Shown: piece after piece, positions 25,727 through 34,765 of the stretch
Layout: the number at the start of each line of letters is the position of its first letter
Numbering within the stretch: position 1 is the first letter of the stretch
Origin: Pseudomonas sp. MRSN 12121
Lineage (GTDB): Bacteria > Pseudomonadota > Gammaproteobacteria > Pseudomonadales > Pseudomonadaceae
Length of the DNA stretch: 64,000 nucleotides
NCBI RefSeq assembly: GCF_000931465.1
Contig: NZ_CP010892.1
Location: 2,232,001 to 2,296,000, forward strand
Reading direction: 5' to 3'
Notes under the pieces: model-generated
Databases searched by the model: none
What the model was told of the DNA's origin: nothing
Seen by the model: only the letters and a program-made list of their open reading frames with translations
Translations under genes and position numbers: made by a program

Positions 25727-25931
25727 ATTTCCCGTGGGTCAACATGAAAACGCAAGATGTGCCTAGGGCGGGGCACTTTTGAAGCTGCATGCTGCAATGC
25801 GCAGTACTCAAGACCTTTACGTTCACGCGCCCGCTCTCTCACCCACACAGGGGAGCCGGCAGATTTCGGAAATGTCGTACGGAAAGCAATGCCGATGGTA
25901 GGGACTGCGGCTCTGGGCTTCTACCGAGCTT

Positions 25932-26555
25932 TTACTTGCGATAGATGCCTTTGATGTTGCACTCGGGGACGAACGGAGTGCAGCCGCTGATGTTGTACAC
26001 ATGGCTTGCAAATGACGGCTTGGGATCGCCTTTGACCCTTGCCTTGTCCACTGTGAATACGCTGCTATAGCGCCTGGACTGCGGATATTCAATGCCGCGA
26101 CTGTTGTACGAGAAGATGTCCTTGACGCCCAGCAGGCTTACTTCCGTGCCTACCGACTTTGACCCCAAAAACTGACCAAGCTTGTCTCTGATGTTGCAGT
26201 AGTTGCTGCCCATATGCCCATTGCAGTTGTGGGTGCCCACGGTGATCTTGGACTCGTACAGCGTCGTAAGAAAGTACTTGCCCAGCGTGTCACGCATCTC
26301 TTCGAGCACGGACTCTGGGACATGCCATGTGTAGGTGACCTTGATATCGACAGTCTTCGATGTGCTCGACAGGATTTCGAGCACTGGATCATCGATCTGA
26401 AGGCTATCGCGGTACTTCACCAACACGTTGTCAGTGATGTCCTGGACGGCTTCTCGGTATAGCTGTTCGACCGTTTTGTGGGCCTTGACCTGGTCTTCGA
26501 GCGTCGCAGCACCTGCAGTTGAGGAAAGCGCTGAGATGAAGAGAATGAGGGGCTT
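25932..26555 (-). CDS. Unknown secreted protein at the prophage-chromosome border
   Basis: 207 aa from ATG 26555 (MKPLILFISALSSTAGA), with a Sec signal peptide cut near Ala17. An ATG 6 nt upstream is an alternative start. The mature part has an amphipathic helical beginning and then a strand-rich region with six cysteines (HNCNG, NYCNI and a C-terminal SGC...EC pair) that could form disulphides in the periplasm. No family recognised. The base composition is lower in GC than the host genes to its right, so it may belong to the mobile element or to an older insertion. Confidence 0.7.
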   Translation of the reverse strand, partial: KPLILFISALSSTAGAATLEDQVKAHKTVEQLYREAVQDITDNVLVKYRDSLQIDDPVLEILSSTSKTVDIKVTYTWHVPESVLEEMRDTLGKYFLTTLYESKITVGTHNCNGHMGSNYCNIRDKLGQFLGSKSVGTEVSLLGVKDIFSYNSRGIEYPQSRRYSSVFTVDKARVKGDPKPSFASHVYNISGCTPFVPECNIKGIYRK

Positions 26556-26942
26556 CATAGGCATCCTAGCGTGAGTGGCTTCCATGCCACCATCGTACCA
26601 GCTTAGGTCTCACGGCCTGCAATCGAAATGGCCTCGACCTACAAACCGGCAGTGATTTTTCAGGAGGTGAGTGGTAAAAAAGTGGTACGGGGTTTTCTGC
26701 GGTGCGCTACAAGGCACGTATTACAAGGCCCGTGGAATCAGTCGCTCCAATCCATCATCGGCGCCACGGAGAAGCGGCGGGACAGGGCTGGCGAAGCGGT
26801 TGGAGCAGAGGATAGGAGCATGGGCAATCTGGATGGGTGAGGCGAAGGAGGGGCAGTTTATCAGGAATGGGGTTTGGGAGTGGTGGGGGCGTGTGGCGCT
26901 AGACAGTGCGACTGCCCCTGGAGGCAGTCGCTTGAGCGGCGA
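26556..26942. other. Gene-free stretch between the secreted protein and the first host gene
   Basis: 387 nt without a convincing gene. Short plus-strand frames lack ribosome-binding sites. It holds the promoter side of the secreted-protein gene and a hairpin at 26908-26931. An attachment-site core could lie here, but there is no tRNA gene and no copy of the other prophage end to compare with. Confidence 0.45.
26908..26931 (-). terminator. Hairpin after the 162-aa gene
   Basis: A 9-bp perfect stem (GCGACTGCC / GGCAGTCGC) with a 6-nt loop, just beyond the stop at 26943. There is no T-run on the minus strand, so termination strength is uncertain. Confidence 0.45.
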
Positions 26943-27431
26943 TCAGAGGTCCAGGCCTTCCTGGATCACCGACAGCAGGGTGTCTTCATTGAGTTTGAGC
27001 GGGTCCGGCCGGGATTTGCCGGGGCCTGGAACCGTCTGGATCAACCAGTGCCCCTCGCCATGCTCGCTGCCGCTGCGCAGCATATAGCGCTCCGGGCCTT
27101 TGCCGTGGATTTCGACCCGCCCGGCGCCACCGACGGTGAAGCGGGCGATGGGGTCGAGCAGGATGCTCTTGTGGTTGCCCTCGATCAGCAGTTGGTCGAT
27201 GGCGTAGTTGAAGGTGGCGCCGGAGGAATGGCTCTCGAACACCCGGGTGGGAACGCGCCGGATGTTCAGGCCGGCCTCCGACAGGGGCGTCAGCCAGCTC
27301 TCGATCTGGTGGTACATCTCATAGACCTGCGCGGGCCACAGCTCGATGGCCTTGTCTGCCGAGAGGTCTTCCTTGGCCCAGCGGTCCTGCTTTTGTTTCA
27401 GCCTTGCGGCGAGTTCATCGACCTTACTCAT
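26943..27431 (-). CDS. Conserved-looking hypothetical protein, 162 aa
   Basis: 162 aa, soluble. It starts MSKVDELAARLKQKQDRWAK with a coiled-coil-like N-terminus, followed by an alpha/beta body with a Gly-rich turn (FTVGGAGRVEIHGKG). GC-rich host-style coding. I do not know its function; similar single genes occur in pseudomonad chromosomes. It is divergent from the diguanylate cyclase gene. Confidence 0.75.
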   Translation of the reverse strand: MSKVDELAARLKQKQDRWAKEDLSADKAIELWPAQVYEMYHQIESWLTPLSEAGLNIRRVPTRVFESHSSGATFNYAIDQLLIEGNHKSILLDPIARFTVGGAGRVEIHGKGPERYMLRSGSEHGEGHWLIQTVPGPGKSRPDPLKLNEDTLLSVIQEGLDL

Positions 27432-27687
27432 TCCGACGTCCTATCGTGATGTGAGGGGTAAGTGCAGTATCAGAAGGTACTTTACCTTGGCGGGCGGTGA
27501 CCAGCGATTCATGACCGCTGGCAATGCTGATGGCGGTTGTATTGTGCAGGGGGATTTTTTATATATCACTGATGGGCATCAGAAAAATGCTCTACATTTT
27601 CAGAAGATCCCACTCTGATTTCCTCTTAGGATTGGCCACTAACCGCATTCGGCTGCATCGCATGCCTACCCCTGCCAGGATGATGCC

Positions 27688-29250
27688 TTGCCTATCCCGA
27701 TCTACGATCCGCACCCGTCACTCGATCGTTCCTTGAAACGGCTTCCCCTGCTCAAGGCTGCAGTGGTGTTCATTTCCATGGTCTGCCTGTGCCTGTGTGG
27801 CCTGCTTTACCTGCAGTTGGAACAGTCCTATCACTACGATATGGAACGGGCGCGGATCGCTTCGTCGAACCTGACCCGGTCCATGGCCCAGCAGGCCGAA
27901 GACACCTTCGTCGAGGCCGACCTGGTGCTGGCCAGCCTGGGCGACTGGATTCAGAAAGATGGCTATGGCCCGGCGCAGAAGCCTTTCCTGGAGAAAATCT
28001 TCGCGCAGCGGGCCCTGGCGTTGAAACAGCTGCATGGCCTGTTTCTATTCGACCGGGAGGGGCACTGGGTGGTGACCTCGCTCGAGCGGTTGCCACATAA
28101 CGAAGGCGTCGCCGATCGGGACTATTTCCGTTTCCACCAGCAGAACGCTTCCTTGCTGGCCCATGTTGGCCCCGCGATCCGTAGCCAGGACAGCGGCGAA
28201 TGGATTATTCCGCTGTCGCGACGCTTGAACGACAAGCAGGGCAACTTCGTAGGCGTGCTGCTGGCCGGCATCAAGCTGGCCTATTTCGACCAGTTCTTCA
28301 AAAGTTTCGATATCGGCACCAACGGCACCATGTTCCTCGCGCTCTCCGATGGCACCTTATTGGCACGACGTCCCTGGGAGGAGCGGCAGATCGGCGCGTC
28401 GCTGGCGCGTGGGGAGATTTTCAGCAAGTACTTGCCCCAGGCCCCTTCCGGCACGGCGATGATCCGCTCGCTGATTGACAGGAAAATGCGCCTCTACGGC
28501 TACCGCCAACTGGAGGCCTATCCGCTGGTGGTGGGCGTGGCGAGTTCGAAGGATGCGATCCTCAAGGACTGGTACGCCAGCGCCTACCAGTCCAGCGCCA
28601 TCGTTGCCCTGGTGGTGCTCGGCATCGGCCTGTTCGGCTGGGTCTTCGTGCATCAGGTGCGCAATGGCGAACGGATCGAGGCTGACCTGCGCACCGCGCA
28701 GGAGGCGCTGGAAGTGATCGCGACCCATGACAGCCTGACCGGCCTGGCCAATCGCCGGTTGTTCGAGCGGGCCCTGCAGACCGAATTCGGACGCGGAGGG
28801 CGGCAGGCGAGCCCGCTGAGCCTGATCATGCTCGATATCGATTTCTTCAAGCGCTACAACGACACCTATGGGCATGTCGCCGGGGATCAATGCCTGGCCC
28901 AGGTGGCCGAGGTGCTGAGGGATTGCTGCCAGCGCACCGCCGACCTGGCGGTGCGCTACGGCGGCGAGGAGTTCGTGGTCCTGCTGCCCGATACCGAGAT
29001 GCAGGGCGCCCTGGTCATCGCCGAGCAGATCCGGCGCAGTGTCATGGAGAAAAACATTCCCCACACCGGTTCGCCCTTCGGCTGCGTGACGCTCAGCCTG
29101 GGCTGCTACAGTTTCGTTCCGAGTGGCCGCGACAGTGCGGCGGCCTTTCTCGAACACGCCGATGCTGCGCTGTATCAGGCCAAGAAATCAGGACGTAACC
29201 AGGTGGCGGTGGAATGCGCGAGCGAACCGCAGGTGCGCTCGGAACACTGA
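27688..29250 (+). CDS. Membrane-bound diguanylate cyclase with periplasmic sensor domain
   Basis: 520 aa, probably starting at TTG 27688 (AGGA 7 nt upstream). A transmembrane helix at about 20-44, a periplasmic dCache-like sensor (about 45-300), a second helix (about 305-325), and a C-terminal GGDEF domain (about 345-510). The active-site loop reads YGGEEF, so it should be active. An RTAD motif five residues before it is an intact inhibitory I-site for c-di-GMP feedback. It makes c-di-GMP, which favours attachment and biofilm. The signal it senses cannot be told from sequence. It is convergent with the GNAT gene. Confidence 0.92.
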   Translation: MPIPIYDPHPSLDRSLKRLPLLKAAVVFISMVCLCLCGLLYLQLEQSYHYDMERARIASSNLTRSMAQQAEDTFVEADLVLASLGDWIQKDGYGPAQKPFLEKIFAQRALALKQLHGLFLFDREGHWVVTSLERLPHNEGVADRDYFRFHQQNASLLAHVGPAIRSQDSGEWIIPLSRRLNDKQGNFVGVLLAGIKLAYFDQFFKSFDIGTNGTMFLALSDGTLLARRPWEERQIGASLARGEIFSKYLPQAPSGTAMIRSLIDRKMRLYGYRQLEAYPLVVGVASSKDAILKDWYASAYQSSAIVALVVLGIGLFGWVFVHQVRNGERIEADLRTAQEALEVIATHDSLTGLANRRLFERALQTEFGRGGRQASPLSLIMLDIDFFKRYNDTYGHVAGDQCLAQVAEVLRDCCQRTADLAVRYGGEEFVVLLPDTEMQGALVIAEQIRRSVMEKNIPHTGSPFGCVTLSLGCYSFVPSGRDSAAAFLEHADAALYQAKKSGRNQVAVECASEPQVRSEH

Positions 29251-29279
29251 TCGTCTGGCGGTAGACCAGGCCCGCGCGT

Positions 29280-29864
29280 TCAGTTTGGAGCGCAATAACC
29301 CAGCTTCTGTTCGAGGCGTTGCCTCACGTCCGGCCACTCATCGTCGATGATGCTGAAACGGACGGAGTTACGCTTGCGACCATCGGGCATGATCCGTTCG
29401 TGGCGCACGATGCCTTCCTGTTTTGCGCCCAGGCGCAGGATCGCCTGGCGCGACTTCTCGTTGATCTCGTCGGTGGTGAACTGCACCCGCACGCAGTCGA
29501 GCACCTCGAAGGCATGGCGCAGCATCAGGTACTTGGCTTCGGTGTTGACGAAGCTTTGCTGCCAGCGCGCGGCGATCCAGGTGCTGCCGATCTCGAGCTT
29601 GCGGTTCTGTCGATCGATCTTCCAGAAACGGGTACAACCTATCACTTCGTCGTGGCTCTTGAGCACGGTCACGAACGGCAGGACGGTGCCGGCGTCGCGG
29701 CCGCGCAGGGCGATCTGCAAATAGTCGCCGACCGTCGCGCTGGACGGCACCACGGTAAAGGGCAGGTTCCATAGTTCGCCGTCCCCGGCGGCCGCGACCA
29801 GGGCCTCGGCGTCGGAGAGTTGCAAGGGGCGCAGGCGGATGCGCGGGCCTTCCAGTGGGTCCAT
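29280..29864 (-). CDS. GNAT-family N-acetyltransferase
   Basis: 194 aa from ATG 29864 (MDPLEGPRIRLRPLQLSDAE), the usual opening of RimJ/RimL-type acetyltransferases. The core EIGSTWIAARWQQSFVNTEAK and the later INEKSRQAILRLGAKQEG match that group. It transfers acetyl from acetyl-CoA to an unknown amine or protein N-terminus. The in-frame upstream extension is unlikely. Confidence 0.88.
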   Translation of the reverse strand: MDPLEGPRIRLRPLQLSDAEALVAAAGDGELWNLPFTVVPSSATVGDYLQIALRGRDAGTVLPFVTVLKSHDEVIGCTRFWKIDRQNRKLEIGSTWIAARWQQSFVNTEAKYLMLRHAFEVLDCVRVQFTTDEINEKSRQAILRLGAKQEGIVRHERIMPDGRKRNSVRFSIIDDEWPDVRQRLEQKLGYCAPN

Positions 29865-30043
29865 GGCGGGTTTCCGGCGTGAAGGGAGAGGGCGTTCATT
29901 ACAAGAGCGCGCCGGCGGCTTGGCAAGGTCCATTAGCGCGTTGTTTCGAATCAGGATATTGGCCAAATCAATTGTCGGCAGCAGGCGTTTATGGCTTATA
30001 CATAGCGCCGATAGGCGATACCCCACGCATAAGGACGTCCCCC

Positions 30044-30880
30044 ATGAGCCAGCCCCACCTGATGAACTTCGCGCTTTACCTGCACCGGCTCGGTTATGAC
30101 AGCCCGCCACCGCCGACCCTGGCGACCCTGCGCGAACTGCAGTTGCGCCACACCAGTACCTTTGCCTTCGAAAGCCTTTCGACCCTGATGCGGATGCCGG
30201 TGCCGATCGACCTGCCCTCGGTGGAGCACAAGGTCTTGCATGAGGGGCGCGGTGGCTACTGCTATGAACTCAACCAGATGTATCTGGTGCTGTTGCAGTA
30301 CCTGGGTTACGAGGCGCGGGGGATCACCGGGCGGGTGGTGATGGGTGGCCCGGAAGATGCCTGGCCAGCACGAACCCATCGCCTGGTGCTGCTGAGCCTG
30401 GAGGGTGTGCCGTATGTCTCGGATGTCGGCTTCGGCGGCATGGTGCCCACGGCGCCGCTGCGGCTCGATACCGAGGAGGAGCAGGCCACGCCCCACGAGC
30501 CCTATCGCATCACCGCGCGTGACGGCAGCTACACCTTGCGCGCCAAGGTCGCGGGCGAGTGGCGGGCGATGTACGTATTCGACCTGCAGCGCCAGGAGGC
30601 GGCGGATTACGAAATGGGCAACTGGTTCGTCTCGACCCACCCGGGCTCGCCGTTTCTGGGCCAGCTGAAAGTCGCGCTGATGGGGCAGGGCCTGCGCCGA
30701 ACCCTCAATAACGGCAGCTACGCCGTGCATCGCCTGGGCCAGGACAGCGAGCGGCGGCAGATCAGCGATCCCGACGAATTGATCGCGCTGCTGCAAAATG
30801 AGTTCGCCATCCGGGTGCCGCAGACTCCGCGGTTGCGAGAAGTCCTGGGCGAACTGCTCGCGGTGCCGCAATCGGCCTGA
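30044..30880 (+). CDS. nat: Arylamine N-acetyltransferase
   Basis: 278 aa from ATG 30044, with AAGGA 8 nt upstream. The catalytic triad is visible: Cys73 in RGGYCYELN, His112 in ARTHRL and Asp127 in YVSDVGFGG. It acetylates arylamines and hydrazines using acetyl-CoA by a ping-pong mechanism. The length is standard. It is divergent from the GNAT gene and convergent with the small secreted-protein gene. Confidence 0.94.
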   Translation: MSQPHLMNFALYLHRLGYDSPPPPTLATLRELQLRHTSTFAFESLSTLMRMPVPIDLPSVEHKVLHEGRGGYCYELNQMYLVLLQYLGYEARGITGRVVMGGPEDAWPARTHRLVLLSLEGVPYVSDVGFGGMVPTAPLRLDTEEEQATPHEPYRITARDGSYTLRAKVAGEWRAMYVFDLQRQEAADYEMGNWFVSTHPGSPFLGQLKVALMGQGLRRTLNNGSYAVHRLGQDSERRQISDPDELIALLQNEFAIRVPQTPRLREVLGELLAVPQSA

Positions 30881-30892
30881 GCGGCCCGCGCT

Positions 30893-31381
30893 TCAGGGTT
30901 CCTCGGTATCGAGGTCGACCGTCAGGTAGAAATAATCGATCTCCATCCAGGCGTCGCGGCGATCGACGAAGGTTTCCCCCGAGCTCATGAACATCGTGTA
31001 GCCCTGCTGGTTATGCGGATCGCGATAGAAGCCCGGCGGCGCATCCCAGATGCAGCAGGAGCGCCGCAGGGGTTGCATGTGGAATTGCCGGGCGAGATAG
31101 CGTTCGGCCGCCTGGGCCTCGGCTCCTTTGAGTCGATAGGTGGCCCGCAGCGGCTTGGTCTGCAGCTCGGGTTCCGCGTGGCATTCGAGAAACTCGATAA
31201 AGGCGGGCTTGTCGCCGATCCGGGCCAGGAAGTCGCCGCAGGTCGGTGTGGCTTGCGCGCTGCCAGCCAGCATCGATAACGCCGCGCTGGCCAGGAGGGC
31301 GAAACCTCTGTTCCAGGACGGCTGCCGGATCGCTCGATCAGGATCGGTGCGTGACGGTAGGCCGATATTGGGAGGGCTCAT
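30893..31381 (-). CDS. Secreted DUF4952-like protein
   Basis: 162 aa from ATG 31381, which overlaps the stop of the upstream gene by 4 nt. A signal-peptide-like hydrophobic stretch (FALLASAALSMLAGSAQA, about residues 26-43) follows a rather long polar lead. The mature part begins TPTCGDFLARIGDKP and has a CC pair and a C-terminal EIDYFYLTVDLDTEE. This fits my memory of DUF4952, whose role is unknown. Probably periplasmic. Confidence 0.72.
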   Translation of the reverse strand: MSPPNIGLPSRTDPDRAIRQPSWNRGFALLASAALSMLAGSAQATPTCGDFLARIGDKPAFIEFLECHAEPELQTKPLRATYRLKGAEAQAAERYLARQFHMQPLRRSCCIWDAPPGFYRDPHNQQGYTMFMSSGETFVDRRDAWMEIDYFYLTVDLDTEEP

Positions 31382-31803
31382 GAGCGGGCGTCCTCCCACC
31401 CCATCTCATTCCGCTCCCTTGGCCCGCGGCGATAGGCCCAATGGGTCAGCAGCGCCACCAGCGCGCTGTCCAGCAGCCAGAGCGGCATCAGCCAGCGCAA
31501 CCATGGATGAAGGCAGAGCAGGCCGGCGATCGCCAGCCCCAACAGCAGGCTGCTGAGCCAGTTGGCGTGACCTTTGCTGCACAGCCAGGCGTACAAGGGT
31601 GTGAAAACCAGCGCCATGGGCAGAAACCCCAGCACCGCACCGCCGGCGACGAACAGGGCGAATGTCCCCAGTCCGGCCCAGAGCCCTTGCCACAAGTTGT
31701 CGGCGAAGCAGGCGCTGAACAGGGCCAGGACAAAGGCTTGCACAACGACGACCGTGCGGAAACTGGCGTAGGCAAGGTGAAAGGTGTATCCAAAATGGTT
31801 CAT
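31378..31803 (-). CDS. Small integral membrane protein, four helices
   Basis: 141 aa with hydrophobic segments at about 15-33, 40-72 (probably two helices) and 86-118. The C-terminus is charged. It is coupled by an ATGA overlap to the secreted-protein gene downstream, so the two may act together in the envelope. Family not recognised. Confidence 0.72.
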   Translation of the reverse strand: MNHFGYTFHLAYASFRTVVVVQAFVLALFSACFADNLWQGLWAGLGTFALFVAGGAVLGFLPMALVFTPLYAWLCSKGHANWLSSLLLGLAIAGLLCLHPWLRWLMPLWLLDSALVALLTHWAYRRGPRERNEMGWEDARS

Positions 31804-31940
31804 TCGATCGCTTCCCTGCGCTGATCAAGGGCGTTGCCTGGGCGGCGATTCTAGCAGCGCCAGCTACCAAAGGGCGTTTTCGCAAAGGGCGGGAATGAAC
31901 AACGGGCGGTGATAGCCGTGAAGGATGGCGAGACTGAAAG

Positions 31941-31993
31941 TGTATACAAACATATGGACATTTGTCTTGAGTGTTGAATACAGTGTGTCCATA
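31941..31993. promoter_or_regulatory. Palindromic operators before the purine permease gene
   Basis: TGTATACA, a perfect palindrome, at 31941-31948, and TATGGACA-N25-TGTCCATA, an 8-bp dyad, at 31953-31993. The TATAC palindrome type is common for GntR-family regulators. The sites lie 26-78 nt before the start codon, where repressor binding would block transcription. Confidence 0.55.
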
Positions 31994-32018
31994 ACAAAAA
32001 CCAGGGAATCCCCCAACC

Positions 32019-33557
32019 ATGAAGACGCCCTCTGTTTCACCGCAACGGCCCGAAGATGAAAACCTGGGTCTTGGCGCGAATATGGCTTACGGCCTGCAAC
32101 ATGTTCTGACCATGTATGGCGGCATCGTCGCGGTGCCGCTGATCGTAGGCCAGGCGGCCGGCCTGGCGCCGGCGGACATCGGCCTGTTGATCGCGGCGTC
32201 GCTGTTTGCCGGCGGTCTGGCGACTCTTCTGCAAACCCTTGGCCTACCGTTTTTCGGCTGCCAGTTGCCGCTGGTCCAGGGCGTGTCCTTTTCGGGCGTG
32301 GCGACCATGGTGGCGATTGTCAGCAGTGGTGGCGAAGGGGGCTTCCAGTCGATTCTCGGCGCGGTGATCGCCGCCTCGTTGATAGGCCTGCTGATCACCC
32401 CGGTGTTTTCCCGCATCACCAAGTTCTTTCCGCCACTGGTCACGGGCATCGTGATTACCACCATCGGCCTGACCCTGATGCCGGTCGCCGCACGCTGGGC
32501 GATGGGCGGCAACAGCCATGCGGAAAACTTCGGCAGCATGGCCAATATCGGCCTGGCGGCGATCACTCTGGTCCTGGTGCTGCTGCTGAGCAAGATCGGC
32601 AGCGCGACCATATCTCGCCTGTCGATCCTGCTGGCCATGGTGGTGGGGACGATCATTGCGGTGTTCCTGGGCATGGCCGATTTCTCCATGGTCACCCAGG
32701 GGCCGATGTTCGGTTTCCCGACGCCGTTTCATTTCGGCATGCCGACCTTCCATTTCGCCGCCATCTTGTCGATGTGCATCGTGGTCATGGTGACCCTGGT
32801 GGAAACCTCGGCCGACATCCTGGCGGTGGGCGAGATCATCGACACCAAGGTCGATTCCAAGCGCCTGGGCAACGGGCTGCGCGCCGACATGCTGTCGAGC
32901 ATGATCGCGCCGATCTTCGGCTCCTTCACCCAGAGCGCCTTTGCCCAGAACGTCGGCCTGGTGGCGGTGACCGGGATCAAGAGCCGCTACGTGGTGGCCA
33001 CCGGCGGGGTATTCCTGGTGATCCTCGGCCTGCTGCCCTTCATGGGGCGGGTGATCGCCGCGGTGCCGACCTCGGTGCTCGGCGGCGCCGGTATCGTGCT
33101 GTTCGGCACCGTGGCGGCCAGCGGCATCCGTACCCTGTCCAAGGTCGACTACCGCAACAACGTCAACCTGATCATCGTCGCCACCTCGATCGGCTTCGGC
33201 ATGATCCCCATCGCCGCGCCGAACTTCTACGACCATTTCCCGAGCTGGTTCGCCACTATCTTCCATTCCGGCATCAGTTCGTCGGCGATCATGGCCATCG
33301 TGCTGAACCTGACTTTCAACCACTTCACCCTGGGCAACTCGGACCAGCAGTCGGTGTTTGCCGTGGCGTCCGAGCGCACACTGCGCTTCCAGGACCTGGC
33401 GGCGCTGCGCGAAGGCGACTATTTCAGTGGCGGCAAGCTGCACGACGCCGAGGGGAATGAAGTCCCGGTACTGGACACCGCGCATGGCGAGCACTCTGTA
33501 CCTGCCCCCCAGGCGGCGTCCCATGCCAGTGGCGCGGCCGAAACCAGCAAGGCCTAG
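32019..33557 (+). CDS. Nucleobase:cation symporter-2 (uracil/xanthine permease family)
   Basis: 512 aa with about 12-14 hydrophobic helices. The NCS2 signature Q-N-x-G-x4-T-x3-S-R is present as QNVGLVAVTGIKSR at about 310-323. The N-terminal YGLQHVLTMYGG is also typical. It most likely imports xanthine, uric acid or uracil with protons; the exact base cannot be read from sequence. The last 80 residues are a polar tail. It has a single-gene layout with palindromic operators upstream, which suggests control by a purine-responsive regulator. Confidence 0.92.
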   Translation: MKTPSVSPQRPEDENLGLGANMAYGLQHVLTMYGGIVAVPLIVGQAAGLAPADIGLLIAASLFAGGLATLLQTLGLPFFGCQLPLVQGVSFSGVATMVAIVSSGGEGGFQSILGAVIAASLIGLLITPVFSRITKFFPPLVTGIVITTIGLTLMPVAARWAMGGNSHAENFGSMANIGLAAITLVLVLLLSKIGSATISRLSILLAMVVGTIIAVFLGMADFSMVTQGPMFGFPTPFHFGMPTFHFAAILSMCIVVMVTLVETSADILAVGEIIDTKVDSKRLGNGLRADMLSSMIAPIFGSFTQSAFAQNVGLVAVTGIKSRYVVATGGVFLVILGLLPFMGRVIAAVPTSVLGGAGIVLFGTVAASGIRTLSKVDYRNNVNLIIVATSIGFGMIPIAAPNFYDHFPSWFATIFHSGISSSAIMAIVLNLTFNHFTLGNSDQQSVFAVASERTLRFQDLAALREGDYFSGGKLHDAEGNEVPVLDTAHGEHSVPAPQAASHASGAAETSKA

Positions 33558-33572
33558 CCCGGCCTCGCGCAA

Positions 33573-33607
33573 TCGCCAGGGCGGGGCGTTCGCTCCGGGC
33601 CTGGCGA
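33573..33607. terminator. Hairpin between convergent permease and MFS genes
   Basis: TCGCCAGG and CCTGGCGA arms around an 19-nt loop that can itself pair. The hairpin abuts the MFS stop codon. There is no T-run, so it is a weak bidirectional terminator at best. Confidence 0.4.
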
Positions 33608-34765
33608 CTAGGGCGTCGCCTTGGCTGGCAGCCCTTGCCGGACCAGCGACCAGGCGAACAGCACCACCACGGCGGCCGCGGCCGACAGCGTCAGCGGCAG
33701 GCCGTGGGCGCCGCCACTCATGGCCGCGCCGCTGAGCAGCGGTCCCAGCAGGCTGCCGACTCCCCATAACAACCCCGCGCTGGCATTGGCCGTGACCAGG
33801 TCGGGGCCGCTGAACTCCTGGCCGATCAGGATGATTGCCAGGGTGTACACCCCGCCGGCCGCCGCGCCGAGGATCACCAGGCTCGGCCAGAGCAGCGCCG
33901 GGTAGTCCATCAGCAACGGCAGTCCTGAACCGATCACCAGCGATACCACGCCGCAACCCAGGTAGATGGCGGCGCGCCCGGCCTTGTCCGAGAGCCAGCC
34001 CAGGGGGAACTGGAAGGCGGCGTCCCCCAGCAGAATGATGCTGACCATCAACGCCGCCAGTTTGATGGCGTAGCCATGGGTCGCGGCGTAGACCGGAAAC
34101 AGCGAGAGAATCACCGTATCGAAGAAGGCGAAGAACAGGATGCCCACGCACAGGGCCGGCGCCACGCGGATGAAGCCCAGTACCGAAAAGTTCCTGCCCT
34201 GGGCATGCGCGGCCAGCGGGCGCTGGCGCGGCAGGGTCAGCCAGACCACGGCGATGGCCAGTAGGTAACCCAGGCTGACGGTGGCGATCACGGCCGGGCC
34301 TTCCGGACCGAGCAGTGCCACCAGGCCGGGGCCGATCAGCTGGAAGACGGTGAAACAGGTGGTGTAGACCGCGATGACCCGGCCGCGCATGGCATCGCTG
34401 GCCATTTCGTTGACCCAGGTTTCCCCCAGGATAATGATCAGCCCGGCGCCGAAGCCCATGACGATCCGCGCCAGCCCCAGGCCGGCCAGGCCGATGTCGG
34501 GAATCTCCAGGGCGCCGATGCTCAGCGCGCACAGGCTGAAGCACAGCAGGTAGATCTGTCGGCGGCTGAGTCTCTGGCACAGGCCATTCACCAGGAATGC
34601 CGAGAGCATCATGCCGGCGGCGGGAAGGGCCGACATGATGCCGATCTGGGTGTTCGAGGCCCCGGCCTGATACAGGCGCAAGGCAATGATCGGCACAGTG
34701 GAGCCGATGCCCAGGCCGACGATCGAAATGCCGAGGATCAGCGCGGCCAGCAGGGTTTTGTTCAT
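33608..34765 (-). CDS. MFS transporter (YcaD-like group)
   Basis: 385 aa from ATG 34765 (MNKTLLAALILGISIVG). Twelve hydrophobic helices; the loop NGLCQRLSRRQIYL after helix 2 and WVNEMASDAMRGRVIAVY after helix 5 are MFS-type cytosolic motifs. The YcaD-like group has no agreed substrate. The open frame continues upstream to 35140, but that part is Pro/Arg-rich and not protein-like. Confidence 0.88.
   Translation of the reverse strand: MNKTLLAALILGISIVGLGIGSTVPIIALRLYQAGASNTQIGIMSALPAAGMMLSAFLVNGLCQRLSRRQIYLLCFSLCALSIGALEIPDIGLAGLGLARIVMGFGAGLIIILGETWVNEMASDAMRGRVIAVYTTCFTVFQLIGPGLVALLGPEGPAVIATVSLGYLLAIAVVWLTLPRQRPLAAHAQGRNFSVLGFIRVAPALCVGILFFAFFDTVILSLFPVYAATHGYAIKLAALMVSIILLGDAAFQFPLGWLSDKAGRAAIYLGCGVVSLVIGSGLPLLMDYPALLWPSLVILGAAAGGVYTLAIILIGQEFSGPDLVTANASAGLLWGVGSLLGPLLSGAAMSGGAHGLPLTLSAAAAVVVLFAWSLVRQGLPAKATP

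Larger units (their letters stand above)
1..25740. mobile_element. P2/phiCTX-like prophage, structural half (left end outside window, right end approximate)
   Basis: A continuous P2-type late region (D, U, T, E, FII, FI, G, H, I, J, W, V, S, R, lysis genes, X, L, M, N, O, P, Q) with a cos-like site after Q. Head and tail genes are both present, so it is a phage and not an R-type tailocin. Integrase, repressor and replication genes are absent. With cos next to the right border, the layout matches phiCTX, where attP lies beside cos and int is at the far end, so those genes should lie left of position 1. The right border is placed after the GGTTAG repeat cluster by inference only; no att core was identified. 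Confidence 0.9.

Noticed and set aside
26628..26840. 70-aa plus-strand frame, possible integrase remnant
   Set aside because: No integrase motif visible and no ribosome-binding site matching a convincing start.
32244..34580. 778-aa minus-strand frame spanning the permease and MFS genes
   Set aside because: Crosses two clear genes in wrong frames; composition not protein-like.
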